A DNA stretch of 64,000 bases from Bradyrhizobium sp. NP1. GTDB taxonomy: Bacteria > Pseudomonadota > Alphaproteobacteria > Rhizobiales > Xanthobacteraceae. Positions 35,335 to 42,781 of this stretch are shown here, one piece after another. A program made the translations under genes and the position numbers. The stretch covers positions 6,116,001-6,180,000 of the forward strand of contig NZ_CP127385.1 of NCBI RefSeq assembly GCF_030378205.1. The letters run 5' to 3'. The notes under the pieces were generated by a model. The model searched no databases and was not told where the DNA came from. It worked only from the letters and a program-made list of their open reading frames with translations. The stretch's first letter is position 1, and each line of letters begins with the position of its first letter.

Positions 35335-36741
35335 ATGAAAGGATCAATTCTTTCAGCACTCGCGCTAATCTGCACAATAACGTCGTCGCACGGGCAGAAC
35401 CTCTCCGCAGACGACCTTGCGCGCCGCACCCTCGAGCGCCGGGCCGTCGAGGCTGTGATCTGGGGGATGCCCGCGGTCAATACCGACCTCATGTACCAGG
35501 AGATGCTTAAGCTCGGCGGCAAGCCCAACCAGATTGTTTACTGGTCTGGTCTGCTCGACTGGCGCAACCAGACCCTGACTCCCAACCCCGACGTCATCTA
35601 CTTCATGGCCTTCTTCAACACGAAGGATGGGCCGGTGGTGATCGAGATTCCGCCGGCCGGCGATGGCGTCATCAACGGCAGCATCATGGACCCCTGGCAG
35701 GCCGCATTGGAGGATGTCGGCCCGGCCGGCGCGGACAAGGGCGCGGGCGGCAAATATCTGATCGCGCCGCCGGGCCATCAGGGCGCGGCGCCCGATGGCT
35801 TTATCGTTCTGCCGTCCGGCAATTATCAGGGCTATGCCTTGCTCCGTTCGATCCTGAAGAGCGGCGGCGACGCCGACGTCAAGGCCGCTGTCGCCTACGG
35901 CATGCGGATCAAGATTTATCCGCTCAGCCAGGCGGCCAATCCGCCCGAGACCGTGTTCATCGACGCCATCGGCGCCGCCTACGATTCGACGATCCCCTAT
36001 GACTTGCGATTCTTCCAATCGCTCGACCGCTTTGTGCAACAGGAGCCATGGCTTATCCGCGACAAGGTGATGATCGATCAGTTGAAGTCGATCGGCATCG
36101 AGAAGGGCAAGCCGTTCAGTCCCGACGAAGATACCCAGCGCATCCTCAATGCAGCGGCGGCCGAGGCCCATGCGTGGCTCGACCTGAAATACGAAACCAT
36201 GTTCTCGCCCTATTACGAAGGGCGCAGGTGGGTCTTTCCCATCGCGCCGGATGTGATTGGAGGTCTTCAGACCCAATTTGCGAATCCGGATAGCTATCCC
36301 GTCGATGGCCGCGGTGTCACCTATACGATGGCGTTCTTCAGCACCAAGCATTCGGGGATCGGCCAGTATTACCTAATGACCATCAAGGACAAGGACGGAC
36401 AGAATTTCTCCGGCGCGAACACCTATCGTCTGACTGTGCCAGCGAACGCGCCAGTCAGGCAATACTGGTCAGCGACGGTCTATGACCGCGCAACGCATGC
36501 TCTCATTCGCGACATGGTCCGCGCGGGCCGTTCATCACAAAGTCCTGGACTGCAAACCAACGCTGACGGCTCAGTCGATATTTGGTTTGGACCGAAGGCT
36601 GCGGCGGACAATGAGGCCAACTGGGTGCCGACCAGAGCGAACGGGCAATTCGAAGTCTTGTTTCGCTTCTATGGTCCCGAGAAGCCGGTTTTCGACAAAA
36701 CGTGGAAGCTGCCGGATATCGAGCGGATCGCAGCTCACTAA
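35335..36741 (+). CDS. DUF1254/DUF1214 domain secreted protein
   Basis: A 468-residue protein with a short signal peptide (MKGSILSALALICTITSSHG) followed by the DUF1254 domain (WGMPAVNTDLMYQEMLKLGGKPNQIVYWSGLLDWRNQTLTPNPDVIY) and the C-terminal DUF1214 domain (NTYRLTVPANAPVRQYWSATVYDRATHALIRDM and DGSVDIWFGPKAA). Proteins of this group are common, periplasmic and without an established biochemical function. The next gene encodes a paralogue of the same architecture 17 bp downstream, so the two are a tandem pair and probably an operon. Confidence 0.9.
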   Translation: MKGSILSALALICTITSSHGQNLSADDLARRTLERRAVEAVIWGMPAVNTDLMYQEMLKLGGKPNQIVYWSGLLDWRNQTLTPNPDVIYFMAFFNTKDGPVVIEIPPAGDGVINGSIMDPWQAALEDVGPAGADKGAGGKYLIAPPGHQGAAPDGFIVLPSGNYQGYALLRSILKSGGDADVKAAVAYGMRIKIYPLSQAANPPETVFIDAIGAAYDSTIPYDLRFFQSLDRFVQQEPWLIRDKVMIDQLKSIGIEKGKPFSPDEDTQRILNAAAAEAHAWLDLKYETMFSPYYEGRRWVFPIAPDVIGGLQTQFANPDSYPVDGRGVTYTMAFFSTKHSGIGQYYLMTIKDKDGQNFSGANTYRLTVPANAPVRQYWSATVYDRATHALIRDMVRAGRSSQSPGLQTNADGSVDIWFGPKAAADNEANWVPTRANGQFEVLFRFYGPEKPVFDKTWKLPDIERIAAH

Positions 36742-36758
36742 TTGGAGGAGAAGGGTGC

Positions 36759-38267
36759 ATGAGAACCAATCGTCGAGAAATGCTCTCGTTGTTGGCCGGC
36801 GCCGCCCCTGCTGCTCTTGGAACGGTCTCTGTCGTCGGCATAACAAGCCCCAGCCGCGCTCAGGAAGCGAGGCGCGTAGCGACGACCGGCCAAGACCAAG
36901 TGCAGGGGATCGAGACACGCATCGGCAGGCTCGAATTCACCCACGACTTCGCGAACGGCTATCCAACCGACGCGACGATTGAGAAGCTTTACGACGAGCG
37001 CGATTTTCAGCGCGCTTGCCAGGCCTATCTCTGGTCTCTTCCGGCAGTCTCGTTCGCGTCGTGGCAGCGCGGTGTGACGAAGGACCTCGGTGCAAAGAAC
37101 GGACAGATCGTCGCAATTCTGTCTATCGAGGCCAGGCGCGGCATCTTGACCGCCAATGCCACGACACCGTACTACCTCGGGTTCGCCGATCTCTCGACAG
37201 GGCCGCTGGTCATGGTGATTCCGCCGCGCGGTGTGCAAGGTGGGATCAGTGACGCCTGGCAACAAACCATTCCGGGCACCGAATCCCCGGGCACATACCT
37301 TGTGTTGGCACCAGGGCAGAACGCGCCAAACGACGTCACAGGCTACACCGTGCGCCAGTCCCCAACCTTCAACATTTTTCTCGGTGCGCGCCTGACTGAT
37401 GCCGAACCGGATAGAGCGAAGGAAGCGCTGGCGCAGTTACAGATGTACCCTTACGCCCAGCATGACAATCCGCCGAAGATGGACATTCTGGACGCAGGCA
37501 CCAAGACGTGGAGTGGGCTGCCGTCGCGCGGGATGGAATATTGGCAGCGGGTCAATGAAGTGATTCAGGCCGAGCCGATTGAGACGCGCGACATCTTCTT
37601 TCACGCGATGTTGCGGCCGCTCGGCCTGGAAAAGGGCAAACCCTTCAAGCCGGACGTGCGGCAGACGAAAATTCTGACCGATGCCGCGTTCGTTGGCGAG
37701 GCAATGGCAAAAGCCAATTCGGCGGATCGCCGATTCAAAGATGGGAGGTATCGATCCGACGCGCACTGGGACTTTGCGTTGCTGCTGGACGCTGACGATC
37801 CCGACTCCTTCTGGAACCTGCTCGACGAACGCGCGTCCTGGTTCTACGAGGCCGTGGGCGCGGGCGCGGCGATGGCGCCCAAGCAACCTGGACCTTCGTC
37901 CGCGTATCTCAGTGCGTACAAGGATAAGGCCGGTGAGTGGTTGGATGGCGGCAGGTCGTATCGCCTACGCGTTCCGCCCAATCCGCCGATCAAGCTGTTC
38001 TGGTCAGTCACACTCTACGACGTCGATACGCGGGCACTGATCCTGAACGAGCAGAAGATTGCCGATCGCTCCTCGCGCATGGACCTGCGCAAGAACGAGG
38101 ACGGTTCGGTGGATATCTATTGCGGACCCAAGGCGCCGGCCGGCTTCGAGAAGAACTGGATCCCGACCATCCCCGGCAAGAACTGGTTTGCGTATTTCCG
38201 GTTCTACCAGCCGACCGAGGCCTACTTCGATCGGTCCTGGCCGCTACGAGACTTTGAGCAACTTTAG
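36759..38267 (+). CDS. DUF1254/DUF1214 domain protein with Tat-like signal
   Basis: A 502-residue paralogue of the preceding protein. The N-terminus MRTNRREMLSLLAGAAPAALG has a twin-arginine motif (N-R-R-E-M-L) and hydrophobic segment, so export by Tat is likely. It shares SYRLRVPPNPPIKLFWSVTLYDVDTRALI and DGSVDIYCGPKAPAGFEKNWIPT with its neighbour, and YLWSLPAVSFASWQRGV replaces the WGMPAVN stretch. The AGGAG-like sequence TTGGAGGAGAAGGG precedes the ATG. The twin gene order suggests the two proteins act together. Confidence 0.9.
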   Translation: MRTNRREMLSLLAGAAPAALGTVSVVGITSPSRAQEARRVATTGQDQVQGIETRIGRLEFTHDFANGYPTDATIEKLYDERDFQRACQAYLWSLPAVSFASWQRGVTKDLGAKNGQIVAILSIEARRGILTANATTPYYLGFADLSTGPLVMVIPPRGVQGGISDAWQQTIPGTESPGTYLVLAPGQNAPNDVTGYTVRQSPTFNIFLGARLTDAEPDRAKEALAQLQMYPYAQHDNPPKMDILDAGTKTWSGLPSRGMEYWQRVNEVIQAEPIETRDIFFHAMLRPLGLEKGKPFKPDVRQTKILTDAAFVGEAMAKANSADRRFKDGRYRSDAHWDFALLLDADDPDSFWNLLDERASWFYEAVGAGAAMAPKQPGPSSAYLSAYKDKAGEWLDGGRSYRLRVPPNPPIKLFWSVTLYDVDTRALILNEQKIADRSSRMDLRKNEDGSVDIYCGPKAPAGFEKNWIPTIPGKNWFAYFRFYQPTEAYFDRSWPLRDFEQL

Positions 38268-38623
38268 ACCGAGCACAACGCGCCCTCCGAACCCGCCTAT
38301 TGCACAAATGCGAGGTGCCAAGGCTCGCTGAGCATTGATGAAGGCGTCGTTGGCATGGGCCATCGTTCCGGCGCCCCGCGCCTTGCAGAAGGCCGCTGTT
38401 GCTGCGGTGCATGAGTCCGCAAGTGGCACATAGCGTCATTTCGCTGCGCTGCCGACATAACGGACTCTGGCACGCCGTTCGCCCGGCAAATTTATGAGTT
38501 CACGGCCTTAGTGTCCTCTCGGACCTGACATTCGCAAAACAGCGTGGCCCGCTGAATGATGCGAAGTTCGGGTCCGGGACACCGGCTCACACCGGCTGGA
38601 TTGGCGCGGCCGCCCGGGCTAAC
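38268..38623. other. Intergenic region with R4-type repeat fragment
   Basis: The 356 bp between the second DUF1254 gene and the Bug receptor gene carry no supported gene. At 38528-38582 is a copy of repeat family R4: ACATTCGC..., then GTGGCCCGCTGAATGATGCG and AAGTTCGGGTCCGGGACAC, which matches 42135-42175 in order and spacing with a few changes. Confidence 0.6.
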
Positions 38624-39622
38624 GTGAAGACCATGGGATTTGCCGATCGCCTCCTCCGCTCTTCTTTCGTCATCACATGTGCCGCGCTCGCGACAGCTTT
38701 GCCGCAGCGAGCGCATGCGGAAGTCAGCTATCCCACGCATTCGGTGCGCATCGTCGTCCCCTTTGCGGCCGGCGGGGTCGCCGACATCACGGCGCGGATC
38801 GTTGCGGAAAAGCTCGGCGACAGGCTCGGCCAGCGCTTCTATGTCGAGAACCAGCCCGGCGCCGGCGGGATTGCCGCCGCGCGCACGGTGATCTCCTCGC
38901 CGCCGGACGGCCACACGCTGGCGCTGCTGACGAACGGAACGGCGGTCAGCGTGTCCCTGTTCAGGAAGCTGCCGTTCGATCCGCTCAAGGACTTTGCCGC
39001 CGTCTCGAGCCTCGGCTTCTTCGACTTCATCTTCGCCACATCGGCCAATTCCGGCTTCAGGATGCTCGCCGATTTCGTCGCGGCCGCCAAGGCGAAACCC
39101 GGCACGCTCAATGTCGGCACCATCAATGTCGGCAGCACGCAAAACCTCTCCGCCGAGCTGTTCAAGACGGCGGCCGGCATCAACTTCGCCATCATCCCCT
39201 ATCGCGGCACGCCGGACATCCAGGTCGCGCTGCTGCAGGGTGACGTGACGCTGATGATCGACAGCTACTCCGCGATGATGGGCAACCTCGCCGACGGCAA
39301 GCTGCGCGCGCTCGCCTCATCCGGCGGGCGACGATCGGAGGCAACGCCGCAGATCGCGACCGCGCAGGAGAATGGCGTCAACGGCTACGACGTCGTGTCC
39401 TGGAACGCGCTGTTCGCGCCGGCCGGCACGCCGCCCGAGATCGTGGACAGGCTGAATGCCGCGCTGCGCGAGATTCTCGCCGATCCCGAGGTCAAGAAGC
39501 GGCTGCTCGGGCTCGGCATCGAGGCGCGCGGCAGCACGCCGCAGGAGATTTCGGACCGGCTGAAATCCGACATCGACAAGTGGCAGGCGGTGATCGAGAA
39601 GGCGGGCATTCAAAAACAATAG
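38624..39622 (+). CDS. Tripartite tricarboxylate transporter receptor (Bug/TctC family)
   Basis: A 332-residue periplasmic binding protein. Signal peptide SSFVITCAALATALPQRAHA; then YPTHSVRIVVPFAAGGVADITARIVAEKL, ENQPGAGGIAAARTVISSPPDGHTLALLTNG and YRGTPDIQVALLQGDVTLMIDSY, all diagnostic for Bug proteins. Bug receptors bind carboxylates and aromatic acids. With ligI and a dehydrogenase downstream, an aromatic acid ligand is likely. No TctA/TctB membrane genes are adjacent, as is usual for Bug proteins. The start is GTG at 38624 or ATG at 38633. Confidence 0.9.
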   Translation: MKTMGFADRLLRSSFVITCAALATALPQRAHAEVSYPTHSVRIVVPFAAGGVADITARIVAEKLGDRLGQRFYVENQPGAGGIAAARTVISSPPDGHTLALLTNGTAVSVSLFRKLPFDPLKDFAAVSSLGFFDFIFATSANSGFRMLADFVAAAKAKPGTLNVGTINVGSTQNLSAELFKTAAGINFAIIPYRGTPDIQVALLQGDVTLMIDSYSAMMGNLADGKLRALASSGGRRSEATPQIATAQENGVNGYDVVSWNALFAPAGTPPEIVDRLNAALREILADPEVKKRLLGLGIEARGSTPQEISDRLKSDIDKWQAVIEKAGIQKQ

Positions 39623-39653
39623 GCGCGAGATCGCGCCAAGGGAGAGAAGTGCA

Positions 39654-40595
39654 ATGGCTGCGATACCGGACGATCCGAAATTCTGGCGCATCGGCCTCGT
39701 CGGCTATGGCGAGGTCGGCCGCATCCTCGGCGAGGACCTGCGCAGGCAGGGCATCGCGGTTCTCGCCTACGACATCAAGCTCGACGGCGGCGCTGGTGGC
39801 GCGCTGCGCAGCCATGCCGCCGAACACGGCGTGACGCTGTCGGCCTCGCATCGCGAGCTTGCCGCCTCGGCTGACTTCATCATTTCCGCGGTGACCGCGA
39901 GCCAGGCCGTGCCGGTGGCGCAGGCCATCGCGCCGGCCATCAGGCGTGGGGCCTTCTTCCTCGACTTCAACTCGGCCTCGCCCGGCGCCAAGCAGCGCGC
40001 GGCCCGGTTGATCGATGCGGCCGGCGGCCGCTATGTCGAGGGCGCGGTGATGACCTCGGTGCCGCCCCATCGCATCAAGGTGCCGCTGCTGCTCGGCGGC
40101 GCCAGCGCAGAGGCGCTCGCGCCCCTGCTCATCCAGCTCGGCTTCAATGCCAAGGTCGCCAGTCAAAAGCTCGGCATCGCCTCGGCAGTGAAGATGTGCC
40201 GCAGCATCATGATCAAGGGCCTGGAGGCGACCACCATCGAATGCTTCACCACCGCGCGCGCCTATGGCGTCGAGGATGCGGTGCTGGGCTCCCTGAAGGA
40301 GACCTTTCCCGGCATCGACTGGGAAAAGCAGGCCGCCTATTTCTTCCAGCGCGTGATCGAGCACGGCCGCCGCCGCGCCGAGGAGGTCCGCGAGGTCGCG
40401 GAAACGGTGCGCGAGACCGGCCTGATCCCATGGCAGGCCGAAGGCACCGCCGAGCGGCAGGCTTTTGTGGCCGATCTCGCCGACCAGGGCTGCTTCGGGT
40501 CGCGCCAGGACGAGGCGTTCGCGCGCAGTTCCGACTGGCGCATCGAGGCCGACCGCATCCTCGGCGCGGTCGCGCCGAAGAAGCAGGCGGGCTAG
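39654..40595 (+). CDS. NAD(P)-dependent dehydrogenase, 6PGDH-like with DUF1932 C-terminal domain
   Basis: A 313-residue beta-hydroxyacid-dehydrogenase-like protein with Rossmann motif GLVGYGEVGRILGEDLRRQG near residue 14 and DFNSASPGAKQRAARLI near 108. The C-terminal part (LGIASAVKMCRSIMIKGLEATTIECFTTARAYGVEDAVLGSL) is the DUF1932 domain, in which a Lys (VKMCRS) stands at the catalytic position. It lies 3 bp before ligI and 31 bp after the receptor gene. A role in protocatechuate/gallate-type aromatic acid degradation is inferred from context; the reaction is not known. Confidence 0.85.
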   Translation: MAAIPDDPKFWRIGLVGYGEVGRILGEDLRRQGIAVLAYDIKLDGGAGGALRSHAAEHGVTLSASHRELAASADFIISAVTASQAVPVAQAIAPAIRRGAFFLDFNSASPGAKQRAARLIDAAGGRYVEGAVMTSVPPHRIKVPLLLGGASAEALAPLLIQLGFNAKVASQKLGIASAVKMCRSIMIKGLEATTIECFTTARAYGVEDAVLGSLKETFPGIDWEKQAAYFFQRVIEHGRRRAEEVREVAETVRETGLIPWQAEGTAERQAFVADLADQGCFGSRQDEAFARSSDWRIEADRILGAVAPKKQAG

Positions 40596-40598
40596 CTT

Positions 40599-41516
40599 AT
40601 GCAGACATTCGAGAAGACGCCGGGCTGGCTCGACTGGTACGCCAATCCGTCAAAGCCGCGCTTCCAGGTGCCGCAAGGCGCGGTCGACGCGCATTGCCAC
40701 ATCTTCGGCCCCGCCGAAAGATTCCCCTACGCGCCCGAGCGCAAATACACGCCGTGCGACGCGAGCAAGGAGCAGCTCTTCGCGCTGCGCGACCATCTCG
40801 GTTTCGCGCGCAACGTCATCGTGCAGGCGACCTGCCATGGCGCCGACAACAGCGCGCTGGTCGACGCGCTCGTCCGTTCAGGTGGCCGGGCGCGCGGCAT
40901 CGCCACCGTGCGGCGCGACGTCAGCGACGCCGCGCTCGAGGCGCTGCATGACGCCGGCGTGCGCGGCGTCCGCTTCAACTTCATCAAGCGCCTGGTCGAT
41001 TTCACGCCGCGCGACGAGTTGATGGAGATCGCGGGCCGCATCGCCGGGCTCGGCTGGCACGCGGTGATCTATTTCGAGGCGGCGGACCTGCCTGAGCTCG
41101 AGGACTTCTTCACCGCGCTGCCGACCACCGTCGTCGTCGACCACATGGGCCGGCCCGACGTGGGCAAGCCGGCCGAGGCGCCGGAATTTTCGCGCTTCGT
41201 CGCCTTCATGCGCGACAACCCGAACGTCTGGTGCAAGGTGAGCTGTCCGGAGCGGCTGTCGCTGTCGGGCCCGGCGGCACTGAACGGCGAGCAAAATCCC
41301 TACCGCGACGTGGTGCCGTTCGCGCGCCGCATCGTCGAAGGCTTCCCCGGTCGCGTGCTGTGGGGCACCGACTGGCCGCATCCGAACCTCAGGGATCACA
41401 TGCCGGACGACGGCCTCTTGGTCGACTTCATCCCGCATATCGCGCGAACCGTCGAGCTGCAGCGCAAGCTGCTGGTCGACAACCCGATGCGGCTCTACTG
41501 GCCGGACGAGGCGTGA
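40599..41516 (+). CDS. ligI: 2-pyrone-4,6-dicarboxylate hydrolase (LigI)
   Basis: A 305-residue amidohydrolase-superfamily lactonase. VDAHCHIFGPAERFPYAPERKYTP near residue 29 carries the HxH motif, followed by LFALRDHLGFARNVIVQATCHGADN, VDHMGRPD, LWGTDWPHPNLRDHMPDDGLLVDFIP and VDNPMRLYWPDE, a close match to LigI of Sphingobium as I recall it. LigI opens 2-pyrone-4,6-dicarboxylate to 4-oxalomesaconate in the protocatechuate 4,5-cleavage pathway. The other genes of that pathway (ligAB, ligC, ligJ, ligK) are not in the window. Confidence 0.9.
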   Translation: MQTFEKTPGWLDWYANPSKPRFQVPQGAVDAHCHIFGPAERFPYAPERKYTPCDASKEQLFALRDHLGFARNVIVQATCHGADNSALVDALVRSGGRARGIATVRRDVSDAALEALHDAGVRGVRFNFIKRLVDFTPRDELMEIAGRIAGLGWHAVIYFEAADLPELEDFFTALPTTVVVDHMGRPDVGKPAEAPEFSRFVAFMRDNPNVWCKVSCPERLSLSGPAALNGEQNPYRDVVPFARRIVEGFPGRVLWGTDWPHPNLRDHMPDDGLLVDFIPHIARTVELQRKLLVDNPMRLYWPDEA

Positions 41517-41527
41517 GCCGTCATCTT

Positions 41528-42034
41528 CTAGGGCGCGGCTGCGCGCTTCCATGCGGTTCGCAGCGTCATACCGTTTGGGGTTCGGGGATTGTCGAATTTG
41601 AGCTCGTCCGAGGTCAGCAGAGTGATCGTTCGCTTCTGGTTGGGAATGGCCGCGACGTTCGCATAGGTGCTGGCAGAAAGGTTGACCACCATCGCCCTGG
41701 TGTTTTCGTCAATCGAGTATGTGCCGTAATACGCAATGCTGGACGCTACGATGCCTTGTGCTTCTTCAGCGGTGGCCTTGGCCCGGTCATTGGCCGCAAT
41801 CTTCGGAATCTCCGCGCGCGACTGAAAGAGCGAGAAATGGCCATCGTTTGAGAATATGATCACGCCCTTTGGGGAAGGACCGAAAGGTTCTCCCGTTTTG
41901 CCGTCGTCCATCTCACTGGTGACAGACACAAGAGTCCATGCGCCGACAATCTGTTCTTTAGCCGACTTCTGTTGAGCAGATGCGTCGCCTGACAGGGCGA
42001 GGCCAGGCCCGACGGTGACGGAAGCCTCGTGCAT
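41528..42034 (-). CDS. Lipocalin-like domain protein
   Basis: A 168-residue protein with the lipocalin-like (lipocalin_5) pattern IVGAWTLVSVTSEMDDGKTGEPFGPSPKGVIIFSNDGHFSLFQSRAEIPK, and YYGTYSIDENTRAMVVNLSASTYANVAAIPNQKRTI. Residues 8-22 (VGPGLALSGDASAQQ) look like the end of a signal peptide whose hydrophobic front is missing, so the N-terminus may have been damaged or the true start lost; the flanking R4 repeats begin only 38 bp upstream. GGAGAG stands before the ATG at 42034; a GTG at 42046 is in frame. Confidence 0.75.
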   Translation of the reverse strand: MHEASVTVGPGLALSGDASAQQKSAKEQIVGAWTLVSVTSEMDDGKTGEPFGPSPKGVIIFSNDGHFSLFQSRAEIPKIAANDRAKATAEEAQGIVASSIAYYGTYSIDENTRAMVVNLSASTYANVAAIPNQKRTITLLTSDELKFDNPRTPNGMTLRTAWKRAAAP

Positions 42035-42071
42035 GTATCTCTCCACGTTGAGATTCCAGAGATGTGCCCGC

Positions 42072-42175
42072 TAGTGGTCCGATTCCAACATTCGCATCCG
42101 GTCACGGCAGACTCTTTTGCGAATGTTGGAATCAGTGGCCCGCAAAATGATGCGAATTTCGGCTCCGGGACACTA
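42072..42175. repeat. Short interspersed repeat, family R4, compound copy
   Basis: CTAGTGGTCCGATTCCAACATTCGCA is followed after 23 bp by its complement GCGAATGTTGGAATC, giving a perfect 15-bp inverted repeat, then by GTGGCCCGCAAAATGATGCG and TTCGGCTCCGGGACAC. Parts recur at 21748, 38528 and 42585. It overlaps the stop of the rhodanese gene by 3 bp. Confidence 0.7.
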
Positions 42176-42553
42176 GGATTTCTCGACCTCGCCGCCGCTT
42201 GCAACCCAGTCCTTGAAGCCGCCGGCGTTGTAGACATGCTGATAGCCGAGATCCTTCAGCGTCTTGCCGGCGAGCGCGGCGCGCCCGCCCGAGCCGCAAT
42301 AGAGGATGACGGTCTTGTCCCTGGCAAAATTCTTGTCATGCGCGGGCGAGTCCGGATCGGCGCGAAATTCCAGCATGCCGCGCGAGACGTGCACGGCACC
42401 CTTGGCCTTGCCGCTCTGCTCGACTTCGGTCCCGTCGCGCACGTCGACCACAAGCGCATTGCCCTTCGCGATCATCTTGCGCGCCTCCTCGGGCGCGATC
42501 TTCGGCACCGCGGCATTCGCCGCTTCCAGCATCTGCTTCACACTTGTCGTCAT
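42173..42553 (-). CDS. Rhodanese-like domain protein
   Basis: A 126-residue single-domain rhodanese: ARKMIAKGNALVVDVRDGTEVEQSGKAKGAVHVSRG and the active-site loop CGSGGRAALAG near residue 86 with the catalytic Cys, then LKDLGYQHVYNAGGFKDWV. It is expected to carry sulfane sulfur, with the substrate unknown. It has the size of stand-alone GlpE-like proteins. R4 repeats lie immediately at both ends (42072-42175 and 42585-42608), so the gene could have moved with them. Confidence 0.88.
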   Translation of the reverse strand: MTTSVKQMLEAANAAVPKIAPEEARKMIAKGNALVVDVRDGTEVEQSGKAKGAVHVSRGMLEFRADPDSPAHDKNFARDKTVILYCGSGGRAALAGKTLKDLGYQHVYNAGGFKDWVASGGEVEKS

Positions 42554-42584
42554 GGAAGAACTCCTGTCCTGATCGCAGCGATCC

Positions 42585-42608
42585 TAGTGGTCCGATTCTA
42601 ACATTGCT
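42585..42608. repeat. Short interspersed repeat, family R4, partial copy
   Basis: TAGTGGTCCGATTCTAACATT repeats the left arm of the 42072 copy with one change. About 65 bp further on, 42674-42720 holds a degraded R2 palindrome (TCGTCATTGCGAGGAGCC ... GCGCGATGACGA). Confidence 0.6.
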
Positions 42609-42781
42609 CAGACGGGTAGCGAGCGTCAAATCCGCTCCACTAGCACAAGCGTGATGAAATCGAGATATGGCCACATCGTCATTGCGAGGAGCCAACGGGT
42701 CGCGCTGGCGCGCGATGACGAACAATCATACCGTCGCGCTCAAGATGGCCGGATGCTCTGGGCTCACGCGTGACGGAAACG

